Shown: in pieces, positions 56,965 to 64,000 of the stretch | How positions within the stretch are numbered: the first letter of the stretch is position 1 | Layout of the letters: each line of letters opens with the position of its first letter | Origin: Nocardioides sp. URHA0020 | GTDB lineage: Bacteria; Actinomycetota; Actinomycetes; Propionibacteriales; Nocardioidaceae | DNA length: 64,000 nucleotides | Assembly: GCF_000620705.1 (NCBI RefSeq) | Contig: NZ_KK211172.1 | Coordinates: 258,963 to 322,962 of the forward strand | Direction: 5' to 3' | The notes under the pieces: generated by a model | The model's database searches: none | Told to the model about the DNA's origin: nothing | The model's input: the letters and a program-made list of their open reading frames with translations, nothing else | Position numbers and translations under genes: made by a program

Positions 56965-58547
56965 GAGGCCCGCTCCAGCATGTCGAGCAGCAGCGGGTCA
57001 CCGGTCCGCAACCGGAGCGCCACGGCAACCTCGGCCGAGCCCGGCTGGTCGCGCCGACGCAGGTCGGCCACCGTCCACGCGAGCCGGTGCACCCGGGTGC
57101 CGCCGCGACGACTGAGCCGGCCGTCGTAGATCTCGTCGTCGATCATCTGCTGGGCCGGCAGCGGGAGCGGCCACCGCTCCCGCAGGACCGGGCCGGGTGC
57201 GTGCCCGTTGAGCCCCCAGCTCTCCCCGGCGTACCGCTCGGCCTGGCGCAGCCGGGCGGCGGCCACCCGCTCGCGGATCGCGGCGGAGGACTCGGGCACC
57301 ACGAGCCGGTCGCCGCGGTCGGCCCTCGTCAGCGGCATCAGGTTGCGCACGATGTCGACGCGGTCGGCCACCGGGCCCGTCACCTTGGCGCGGTAGTCGC
57401 GCAGCTGCGGCGCCCGACAGTTGCAGCGGCTCGTCCCCGGGTCGCTGCTGTAGTTGCCGCAGGGGCACGGGTTGCAGGCCAGCACCACCATGCCCCGGGC
57501 CGGCAGGGTGACCGACTCCTCCTGACGCGCGATCGTCACGTCGCCGCTCTCCAGCGGCTGTCGCAGCGCCTCGATCACGTCGCTGCGGAAGAGCGGGAAC
57601 TCGTCGAGGAAGAGCACCCCGCCGTGCGCCCGGCTCACCTCCCCCGGTCGCACCTGGCCGCGGCCACCGCCGATCAGGCTGGCCTTGCTGGCGTCGTGGT
57701 GGGGCGCGGAGTACGGCGGCCGGACGACCATGCCCTGCCCGGGATCGAGGATGCCCGCCAGGGAGTGCAGCGCGGTCAGCTCGAGCGACTCGGTGCGGGT
57801 GAGGTCGGGCAGGATCCCGGGGATCCGCTCGGCGACGGAGGTCTTGCCCGCCCCCTTCGGCCCGGACAGCAGGAGATGGTGGCTCCCGGCCGCCGCGACC
57901 TCGACGGCGTACCGCACGTCGGCCAGCCCGAGCAGGTCGGACATGTCGGTCTCCTCGAGCCGCTCCTCCCCCCGCCAGCTCAGCAGCCGGGCGCCCGACA
58001 TCGGCGCGACCGGCGGCGCCTCGGGCACCTCGTCGCCGCGCAGCTCGGCCACCACCTGAGCCAGCGATCGCATGCCGAACACCTCCATGCCCGGCACCAT
58101 CGCCGCCTCGCTGGCCTGCGGCTCGGGCACGAAGACCCGGCGCACGCCGCGCTCGGCGGCTGCCAGCACCATCGGCAGCACCCCGGTCACCGACCGCAGG
58201 TTGCCGTCGAGGGTCAGCTCGCCGACGAACGCCGTCCCGGCCAGCATCGACTTCGGGACGCCGCCGTCGGCGGCCAGCACCGACACCGCGATCGCCAGGT
58301 CGAAGTGGGTGCCGCTCTTGAGGAGGTCGGCGGGTGAGAGCAGGATCGTGATGCGCTTGGTCGTGGGCCAGACCAGCCTGCTGTTGATGATCGCCATCCG
58401 GCAGCGGTCCCGCCCCTCCTGGAGGGTGGCGTCGGGCCGACCCACCATCGTGAGACCGGGCTGCCCGGGCGAGACGTCGCTCTGGACGTCGATGAGATGA
58501 CCGACGGCCCCGTGCAGCGAGACCGTCCGGGCGGTGGCGAAGGGCAT
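56961..58547 (-). CDS. comM: YifB/ComM family AAA+ ATPase (Mg-chelatase-like)
   Basis: 528 residues. N-terminal Lon-type domain (DVSPGQPGLTMVGRPDATLQEGRDRCRMAIINS), AAA core with Walker A GPKGAGKTS and Walker B VLFLDEFPLF, and a C-terminal helical domain with CNCRAPQLRDYRAKVTGP. In other bacteria ComM is a branch-migration helicase for transformation. Overlaps yraN by one base. Confidence 0.9.
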   Translation of the reverse strand: MPFATARTVSLHGAVGHLIDVQSDVSPGQPGLTMVGRPDATLQEGRDRCRMAIINSRLVWPTTKRITILLSPADLLKSGTHFDLAIAVSVLAADGGVPKSMLAGTAFVGELTLDGNLRSVTGVLPMVLAAAERGVRRVFVPEPQASEAAMVPGMEVFGMRSLAQVVAELRGDEVPEAPPVAPMSGARLLSWRGEERLEETDMSDLLGLADVRYAVEVAAAGSHHLLLSGPKGAGKTSVAERIPGILPDLTRTESLELTALHSLAGILDPGQGMVVRPPYSAPHHDASKASLIGGGRGQVRPGEVSRAHGGVLFLDEFPLFRSDVIEALRQPLESGDVTIARQEESVTLPARGMVVLACNPCPCGNYSSDPGTSRCNCRAPQLRDYRAKVTGPVADRVDIVRNLMPLTRADRGDRLVVPESSAAIRERVAAARLRQAERYAGESWGLNGHAPGPVLRERWPLPLPAQQMIDDEIYDGRLSRRGGTRVHRLAWTVADLRRRDQPGSAEVAVALRLRTGDPLLLDMLERAS

Positions 58548-58915
58548 CAGCCGATCCCCCGGACGTGCTCGACCACGGAGGGCCCGCGACGTGGCCGCAG
58601 CACCGCCACCAGGTCGATCCGGACGTCCGGCACGGCGAGCCCGCGCTCCGTCTGCCAGCGCATCGCCAGGCGACGCAGCCGGTCGAGCTTCGGGTCGGTG
58701 ATCGCCTCGTGCGGAGTGCCGTACGACGTGCTGCTGCGGGTCTTCACCTCACAGACCACCAGCACCCGACCGTCGCGCAGCACGAGGTCGATCTCCCCCG
58801 CCTCGCAGCGCCAGTTGCGCTCGAGCAACACCATCCCCTGCTGCACCAGGTGGCGCGCCGCCACGGACTCGCCGTACGCCCCGAGCGCCTGCCTCACCGT
58901 TGCCGAACTCGTCAT
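58547..58915 (-). CDS. yraN: UPF0102 (YraN) nuclease-like protein
   Basis: 122 residues. GESVAARHLVQQGMVLLERNWRCEAGEIDLVLRDGRVLVVCEVKTR carries the E..D..EVK pattern of restriction-endonuclease-like folds. The start is ATG 58915; longer in-frame translation is not real. Upstream of comM and dprA, a commonly conserved trio. Function is not settled. Confidence 0.88.
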   Translation of the reverse strand: MTSSATVRQALGAYGESVAARHLVQQGMVLLERNWRCEAGEIDLVLRDGRVLVVCEVKTRSSTSYGTPHEAITDPKLDRLRRLAMRWQTERGLAVPDVRIDLVAVLRPRRGPSVVEHVRGIG

Positions 58916-59137
58916 CCCACGACCTCCTGACCGCAACCCTGGCGGCCACCGCCGACGGGTGGGGGCGCGCGTGCCGGCGCCTGTGGACCGCGCTGCCGGA
59001 GACGGGCCTGTGGACAAGAAGTGGCCCGCTGGCCGGTTCCCACCTCGTTCTCGCCCGGAGCCGGCGGCAGACGCGTAGCGTTCGCGCCAGCGACGCTCGG
59101 GGTCGGAATCGGACGCTTCATCCCAGGAAGGCCAGCC

Positions 59138-61576
59138 ATGCCGACACTTCGAGCTCTCCGGCACAGCGCACGCTCCGTCGGCTCGGCGGCGGTCCTCGTG
59201 GCCGCCCTGCTGGTCTCGGTCCCCAGCCCCCCGGCTCCTGCTGCGACGGCCCGTCCGATCCTCGCCACCGCGTCCGGACAGGTCGAGTCCGGCGGCGTCG
59301 TGGACGCCGGCGGGAACCACTCCTGCGCGGTCCGGCCCCAGGGCAGCATCGTGTGCTGGGGCAACGACCTCGCCGGCAACTCGACGCCGCCGACCGGCAC
59401 GTTCACGAGCGTCGCCGTCGGCAGCTCCCACACCTGCGCCCTGGCCGTGGCCGGCACCGTGACCTGCTGGGGCGACGACAGCTTCGGTCAGGTCGACGCC
59501 CCACCCGACACCACCTTCACCGCGATCACCGCAGGGGGCATGCACACCTGCGGGCTGCGGACCAACGGCACCATCGACTGCTGGGGATGGAACGGCCTGG
59601 GGCAGGCCGCCGACGTGCCGGGGACGTTCAAGGCCATCGACGCGGGCTACGACTTCACCTGCGCGATCAGGACCAACGGCACGCTGGTGTGCTGGGGTGA
59701 CGACGACTTCAACGAGGCGATGATCACGCCGCCCCCGGGCACCTACACCTCGCTGGCCTCGGCCGACCGGCACAGCTGCGCGATCGCGACCGACCACAGC
59801 ATCGCCTGCTGGGGCACCGATGAGTTCACCCAGGTCTCGACCCGACCCAGCAGTGGCACGTGGACGTCCATCGCTGCCGGTGGCCGCACCTCGTGCGCCG
59901 TCAGCTCCGACACCACGGTCACCTGCTGGGGCAATGACGCCCAGGCCCAGGCCACCGTGCCCGAGGGGCTGACCGCCACCGCGCTGGCCATCGGTGCCAC
60001 CCACTCGTGCGCCATCACCCTCCCCGGGGCGGTCTCGTGCTGGGGCAACAACACCCAGGGCGAGCTGACGCAGCCGTCCGGCAACTTCAACCGCGTGCGG
60101 CTGGAGGCGGGTGGGGCGCACACCTGCGAGGTGACCGCGACGCATGCCCTGACGTGCTGGGGCGCCGACTCGCTCGGTCAGTCGACCGTCCCCGCCGGCT
60201 CCTGGCGCGCCGTGTCGGCGGGCGCCACCCACACGTGCGGCATCCACCTGGACTGGAGCCTCGAGTGCTGGGGCGACACGGCGTTCGGCAAGACGGCCAC
60301 CAGCGCTGGCCTGTACGCCGCCGTCGACGCCGGCGGCAACAACACCTGCGCGCTCAAGTTCGACGGGACCATGGCGTGCTTCGGCGAGACCGCCGCGCCG
60401 GCCGGGACGTTCACGGCGGTGGCCACGGGCGCCCGTCAGGTCTGTGGGATCAGGACCGACAGCACCGCCACCTGCGTCGGGCTCAACACCAGCGGTCAGG
60501 CCACCGCACCGGCGGGGCTCTTCTCAGCCGTCACGGCCGGCAGCACCCACACGTGCGGCCTCAAGGTGGACGGCTCGCTGACCTGCTGGGGGGACAACAC
60601 CGACGGCCAGGCCCCGAGCTCGACGACCGGCACGTACGTCGCGGTCTCGGCCGGTGACTCCCACACGTGCACCGTGAGCACGAGCGGCCTCATCGCCTGC
60701 CGTGGGAGCAACGACGCCGGGCAGCTCACCTCCCCCCTCGGCACCGCCGCCGCGGTCGCGGCCGGAGGCGCTCACAGCTGCGCGGTCCGGGCCGACAGCA
60801 CGGTGATCTGCTGGGGCCTCAACACCTCCGGGCAGCTCGGCAGGCCCGACCTCGTCATCGGCGAGGTCGCCAACCCCCCGGCGTCGGTGCACCGCGGCAC
60901 GACCATGACCGTGACCGACCAGACGGTCAACGCCGGCAGCGGCCCCGCCGCGTCCAGCACGACCCGCTACTACCTCGCCGCCACCGCGACCCACGCCGCG
61001 GGTGATCGCCTGCTCTCCGGCGGCCGCCCGGTGCCCGCCCTCACCCAGGGCGTGGCTGCCTCCGGCTCGGCGAAGGTGACCGTCCCGGGGACCACCCCGA
61101 CGGGGTCCTACTTCCTGCTCGCGTGCGCCGACGCCGCCAAGGTCGTCGCCGAGACGTCGGAGGCCGACAACTGCGGCGCCGCCGCGGAGAAGGTCACCGT
61201 CACCCCGGGCAAGCCCGACCTGCGCGTGCTGTCGACGAAGAACCCGCCGGCCACGCGCGTCCGCGGCGCGACGTTCGCCGCGGGCACCTCGACGAAGAAC
61301 ATCGGCTTCGGGACCGCGGGAGCCTCCGTGACCAGGTTCTACCTGTCCAAGGACAAGGTCCGCAACGCCGGGGACAAGCGGCTGACGGGCTCCCTCGCCC
61401 TGGCCCGCGTCGGTGCGGGTGCGACCAGGGCCGGCTCGCGCAGCGTGAAGGTGCCCACGTCGACGGCGAAGGGCAGGTACTACGTCCTGGGCTGCGCCGA
61501 CGACACGGCGAAGGTCAGCGAGCTCAGGGAGACCAACAACTGCACGGCGAGCACCAGGCGGATCCGCGTCAAGTGA
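59138..61576 (+). CDS. Secreted RCC1/BLIP-II-like propeller protein with two CARDB-type domains
   Basis: 812 residues. Signal peptide 1-36 (ending APAATA), then about 14 repeats of roughly 38-40 residues from about 50 to 590, each with a short W-G-D turn and a Cys pair (HTCALAVAGTVTCWGDD and variants), as in RCC1/BLIP-II-like beta-propellers. Two CARDB-type beta-sandwich domains (about 600-700 and 710-812) have one Cys pair each. AGGAAGG lies seven bases before the ATG. Extracellular; ligand unknown. Divergent from yraN. Confidence 0.8.
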   Translation: MPTLRALRHSARSVGSAAVLVAALLVSVPSPPAPAATARPILATASGQVESGGVVDAGGNHSCAVRPQGSIVCWGNDLAGNSTPPTGTFTSVAVGSSHTCALAVAGTVTCWGDDSFGQVDAPPDTTFTAITAGGMHTCGLRTNGTIDCWGWNGLGQAADVPGTFKAIDAGYDFTCAIRTNGTLVCWGDDDFNEAMITPPPGTYTSLASADRHSCAIATDHSIACWGTDEFTQVSTRPSSGTWTSIAAGGRTSCAVSSDTTVTCWGNDAQAQATVPEGLTATALAIGATHSCAITLPGAVSCWGNNTQGELTQPSGNFNRVRLEAGGAHTCEVTATHALTCWGADSLGQSTVPAGSWRAVSAGATHTCGIHLDWSLECWGDTAFGKTATSAGLYAAVDAGGNNTCALKFDGTMACFGETAAPAGTFTAVATGARQVCGIRTDSTATCVGLNTSGQATAPAGLFSAVTAGSTHTCGLKVDGSLTCWGDNTDGQAPSSTTGTYVAVSAGDSHTCTVSTSGLIACRGSNDAGQLTSPLGTAAAVAAGGAHSCAVRADSTVICWGLNTSGQLGRPDLVIGEVANPPASVHRGTTMTVTDQTVNAGSGPAASSTTRYYLAATATHAAGDRLLSGGRPVPALTQGVAASGSAKVTVPGTTPTGSYFLLACADAAKVVAETSEADNCGAAAEKVTVTPGKPDLRVLSTKNPPATRVRGATFAAGTSTKNIGFGTAGASVTRFYLSKDKVRNAGDKRLTGSLALARVGAGATRAGSRSVKVPTSTAKGRYYVLGCADDTAKVSELRETNNCTASTRRIRVK

Positions 61577-61597
61577 CCCGCCCGACCAGCGCTCCGC

Positions 61598-61906
61598 TCA
61601 GGGCTTCGGCAGGTCGATCTCGGTCGGGCTGAGCTCCTCGACGTTGACGTCCTTGAAGGTCAGCACCTTGACGTTCTTGGCGAAGCGGGCGGGGCGGTAC
61701 ATGTCCCACACCCACGCATCGCTCATCGAGACCTCGAAGAACACGTCGCCGGCCTCGGTGCGGGCCTTCACGTCCACCTGGTTGCAGAGGTAGAAGCGGC
61801 GGTCGGTCTCGACGACGTACTTGAAGATGCCGACGACGTCTCGGTACTCACGGTAGAGCGTCAGCTCCATCTCGGCTTCGTACTTCTCGAGGTCCTCCGT
61901 GCTCAC
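61598..61906 (-). CDS. DUF2469 protein
   Basis: 102 residues from GTG 61906 (STEDLEKYEAEMELTLYREYRDVVGIFKYVVETDRRFYLCNQVD), matching the conserved actinobacterial DUF2469 family, which usually lies next to rnhB. TAGAGT seven bases upstream supports a leaderless start. Function unknown. Confidence 0.9.
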   Translation of the reverse strand: MSTEDLEKYEAEMELTLYREYRDVVGIFKYVVETDRRFYLCNQVDVKARTEAGDVFFEVSMSDAWVWDMYRPARFAKNVKVLTFKDVNVEELSPTEIDLPKP

Positions 61907-61991
61907 GACAGCGACTCTATCCCGCACCCCGAGCCCGTACGCCGCCACGCCTGCGGCGCGCCGATGAAGGGGCGACTGTCATGGTTGACCC

Positions 61992-62735
61992 GTGCGCGAC
62001 GAGGTGCAGGGCCAGGGACCACCGCTGCCGACCCGCCAGGTGCTGAGCCAGTGGTGGCGTGACATCTCGTTCCTGCACTGGCGCGTCGACCCCGACGTCG
62101 TGGCCCCGCTGCTGCCCCGCGGGGTGCGCCCCGACGTGCACGACGGCAGCAGCTGGGTGGGGCTGATCCCCTTCCGCATGGTCGACGCGGGCCTGGGGCA
62201 GAGGGGGCCGGTCCCTCGCCTCGGCACCTTCTCCGAGACCAACGTGCGGCTCTACTCCGTGGACGACGCCGGTCGGCACGGGGTCGTCTTCCGCTCGCTG
62301 GAGGCCGATCGGCTGGCGGTCGTGGCAGCCGCGCGCCTCAGCCTCGGCGTGCCCTACCAGTGGGCACGGCTCTCGGTGCAGCCCGCCGACCTCGGCCGGC
62401 GCCCCGAGGGCAAGACGGTCTCCTACCGCTCCCGACGGCGCCGGACCGGTGTCGGCGGTCGGATCGACGTCCAGGTCGGCGAGCCGATCGCCGAGCCGGG
62501 CCCGCTCGAGCTCTTCCTCACGGCTCGGTTCGGGCTGCACACCACGGTCGCCGGCCGCACGCTCTGGGTGCCCAACACCCATGGCCCGTGGCCGCTGCGC
62601 CGGGCGCGCGCGATCCACGTCGAGGACACCCTGATGGCCGCGGCGGGCCTGCCCGGCCTGGTCGACTCAGCGCCCGAGTCGGTGCTCTTCTCGAGCGGGG
62701 TCCGGACCACCTTCGGGCTCCCCCAGCGCCTCTGA
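61992..62735 (+). CDS. DUF2071 (YqjF-like) protein
   Basis: 247 residues. LSQWWRDISFLHWRVDPDVVAPLLPRGVRPD and WVGLIPFRM identify the acetoacetate-decarboxylase-like DUF2071 fold, with TFSETNVRLYS near the middle. GTG 61992 is the start. Its last 69 bases overlap the convergent rnhB. Function unknown. Confidence 0.8.
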   Translation: MRDEVQGQGPPLPTRQVLSQWWRDISFLHWRVDPDVVAPLLPRGVRPDVHDGSSWVGLIPFRMVDAGLGQRGPVPRLGTFSETNVRLYSVDDAGRHGVVFRSLEADRLAVVAAARLSLGVPYQWARLSVQPADLGRRPEGKTVSYRSRRRRTGVGGRIDVQVGEPIAEPGPLELFLTARFGLHTTVAGRTLWVPNTHGPWPLRRARAIHVEDTLMAAAGLPGLVDSAPESVLFSSGVRTTFGLPQRL

Positions 62736-63395
62736 CACCGGCTCCAGGCCCGCGGCGCGCCGTACGTTCACGAACCGCATCCGGTGGATCGGCGACGGGC
62801 CGTGCTCGGTCAGCGCCGCGGTGTGCACGTCGGTGATGTATCCCTTGTGCGTCTTGAAGTCGTACGCCGGCCAGGCGGCGTCCAGCTCGGTCATCATCCG
62901 GTCGCGGGTGACCTTCGCGAGCACCGAGGCCGCGGAGATGCAGGCCGCGACCCGGTCGCCCTTCCAGACCGCCAGCCCGGGCACGCCGAGGCCGTCGACC
63001 GGGAACCCGTCGGTGAGCACGTACGCCGGCGGCATCTCCAGGAGCGCCACCGCGCGTCGCAGCGCCTCGATGTTGGCCACGTGCATGCCGAGCCGGTCGC
63101 ACTCCTCGTGCGAGACCGAGACCACCGACCAGGCGACGGCACGCTCGACGATCTGCGCGTAGCAGCGCTCCCGCGCCTTCTCGGTGAGCAGCTTGGAGTC
63201 GGCCAGGCCCGGGATGACCCCGGCCCTGCCCGCGGGCAGGATCGCCGCGCCCGCCACCAGGGGGCCCGCGCAGGCGCCCCGGCCGGCCTCGTCCACGCCG
63301 GCGATCGGCTCGATCCCGTGCCGCCTCAGCGCGCGCTCGTAGCCGTACAGCCCGGCATCGCGCCGGACCGTGGCGCCGCGGGGAAGCGCGCTCAC
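62667..63395 (-). CDS. rnhB: Ribonuclease HII
   Basis: 242 residues. GVDEAGRGACAGPLVAGA carries catalytic Asp and Glu; DSKLLTEKAR, ISAASVLAKVTRDRMM and HKGYITDVHTAAL are typical RNase HII. Removes ribonucleotides and R-loop RNA from DNA. Follows lepB by 25 bases. Confidence 0.95.
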   Translation of the reverse strand: MSALPRGATVRRDAGLYGYERALRRHGIEPIAGVDEAGRGACAGPLVAGAAILPAGRAGVIPGLADSKLLTEKARERCYAQIVERAVAWSVVSVSHEECDRLGMHVANIEALRRAVALLEMPPAYVLTDGFPVDGLGVPGLAVWKGDRVAACISAASVLAKVTRDRMMTELDAAWPAYDFKTHKGYITDVHTAALTEHGPSPIHRMRFVNVRRAAGLEPVSEALGEPEGGPDPAREEHRLGR

Positions 63396-63420
63396 GCGTC
63401 CCCACCGACCTCGTGCGCGG

Positions 63421-64000
63421 TCACTTCGCGTCGGGGACGTCCGCGAAGGTCGCGGGTCGGTGCAGGAACTCGAACCGGTCGCTGGGCCACAGCAGCAGGA
63501 AGACCCTGCCGACCACGTCGTCGGCGTCGACGTACGGGCTGTCCTGGCAGTCGGGGGTGTCCAGGCAGGCGTGGAAGCTCGAGTCCGCCGAGTTGTTGCG
63601 GTTGTCGCCCATCACGAAGATCTTGCCGTCGGGCACCGGGCCGACGGTCCAGTCGCAGTGCGCCTTGCCCCGCGGCATCGGGCCGTAGCAGCCGCCGCCG
63701 CGGCGGGCGTAGTCCTTCTCGTTCAGCGCCTGACCGTTGACCGAGATCCGGCCCTTGGTGTCGCAGCACGTGATGACGTCACCCTCGACGCCGATCACCC
63801 GCTTCACCAGATGACCGCCCGAGGGGTAGAGCCCGACCTTCGACAGCACCTTCGCCACCGGGCCCGACGGGCCGGCCGACTCCTCGCCCTGCAGCCAGTC
63901 GCCCGGGTCCTTGAACACCACGACGTCACCGCGCTCGGGACCGTCGAACCAGTACGACGGCTTCTCCACCAGGATCCGGTCGTTCTTGATCAACCCCGGC
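63421..64000 (-). CDS. lepB: Signal peptidase I, C-terminal part (runs off the window)
   Basis: About 193 C-terminal residues; the N-terminus and membrane anchor lie outside. The sequence begins ...PGLIKNDRILVEKPSYWF, so the catalytic Ser (SMxPG box) is a few bases beyond the edge. The catalytic Lys is in GHLVKRVIGVEGDVI and the box E in FVMGDNRNNSADS. Cleaves Sec signal peptides. An insert around CCDTKGR adds Cys residues. Confidence 0.92.
   Translation of the reverse strand, partial: PGLIKNDRILVEKPSYWFDGPERGDVVVFKDPGDWLQGEESAGPSGPVAKVLSKVGLYPSGGHLVKRVIGVEGDVITCCDTKGRISVNGQALNEKDYARRGGGCYGPMPRGKAHCDWTVGPVPDGKIFVMGDNRNNSADSSFHACLDTPDCQDSPYVDADDVVGRVFLLLWPSDRFEFLHRPATFADVPDAK

Noticed and set aside
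1..64000. tRNA, rRNA or known riboswitches (T-box, SAM, TPP, cobalamin, c-di-AMP)
   Set aside because: No sequence with the conserved core elements was noticed in the intergenic gaps; a covariance search would be needed to exclude them fully.

Overview
This is a high-GC (about 70%) actinobacterial chromosome segment. Gene order, GTG starts and the many 'TANNNT + 6-7 nt + ATG/GTG' leaderless starts suggest a Nocardioides-like member of the Propionibacteriales; the genus is inferred, not proven. No rRNA, tRNA, CRISPR array, prophage or transposase gene is visible. The coding calls on both strands show no frameshifts.

Core blocks. Most housekeeping genes run leftwards. From the right edge: lepB (cut by the window end), rnhB, a DUF2469 gene, yraN-comM-dprA, xerC, then rpsB-tsf-pyrH-frr-cdsA and rlmN at 48-54 kb. 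The usual continuation (dxr, site-2 protease, ispG, GNAT gene, proS, rimP) lies at 0-11 kb. The two halves are separated by about 37 kb of accessory genes (10,962-48,133).

Accessory block, left part (11-22 kb): a GABA aminotransferase; an amidohydrolase with an NTF2-like partner behind a leaderless promoter carrying a KstR-like operator; a Tat-exported tail-fibre-like protein; a divergent TetR/SDR pair with two operators; a polysaccharide deacetylase; and an ECF sigma / membrane anti-sigma-like / secreted Ig-like three-gene unit. The sigma unit's upstream motif occurs once more, in front of a possible structured small RNA beside gabT.

Accessory block, middle (22-43 kb): a polyamine-use region. 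It holds two complete spermidine/putrescine-type ABC transporters, a GntR regulator coupled to a soluble Cache-domain protein, a saccharopine-dehydrogenase-like enzyme, an aminobutyraldehyde-type dehydrogenase, a YtcJ-type amidohydrolase, an agmatinase-family ureohydrolase, a class-III aminotransferase, a Lrp/AsnC regulator, an FAD amine oxidase and a dimethylargininase. With gabT this would take agmatine or putrescine through 4-aminobutanal and GABA to succinic semialdehyde. Two divergent promoters share a direct repeat spaced three helical turns, and a related element precedes the Lrp gene. The region is interrupted by an AbiEi/DUF559-like gene bracketed by tandem 22-nt repeats in inverted orientation, which looks like a small mobile cassette.

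Accessory block, right part (43-48 kb): an M1 peptidase, an MBL-fold/rhodanese sulfur enzyme, a RIO1-type kinase with a possible leader ORF, and a LOG-family protein.

Non-coding features of note: a 29-bp hairpin at the end of a ferritin-like gene, a 73-bp palindromic tandem repeat cluster at 3.9-4.2 kb, REP-like palindromes at 29.1 kb, a perfect 14-bp terminator stem after tsf, and a structured rpsB leader.
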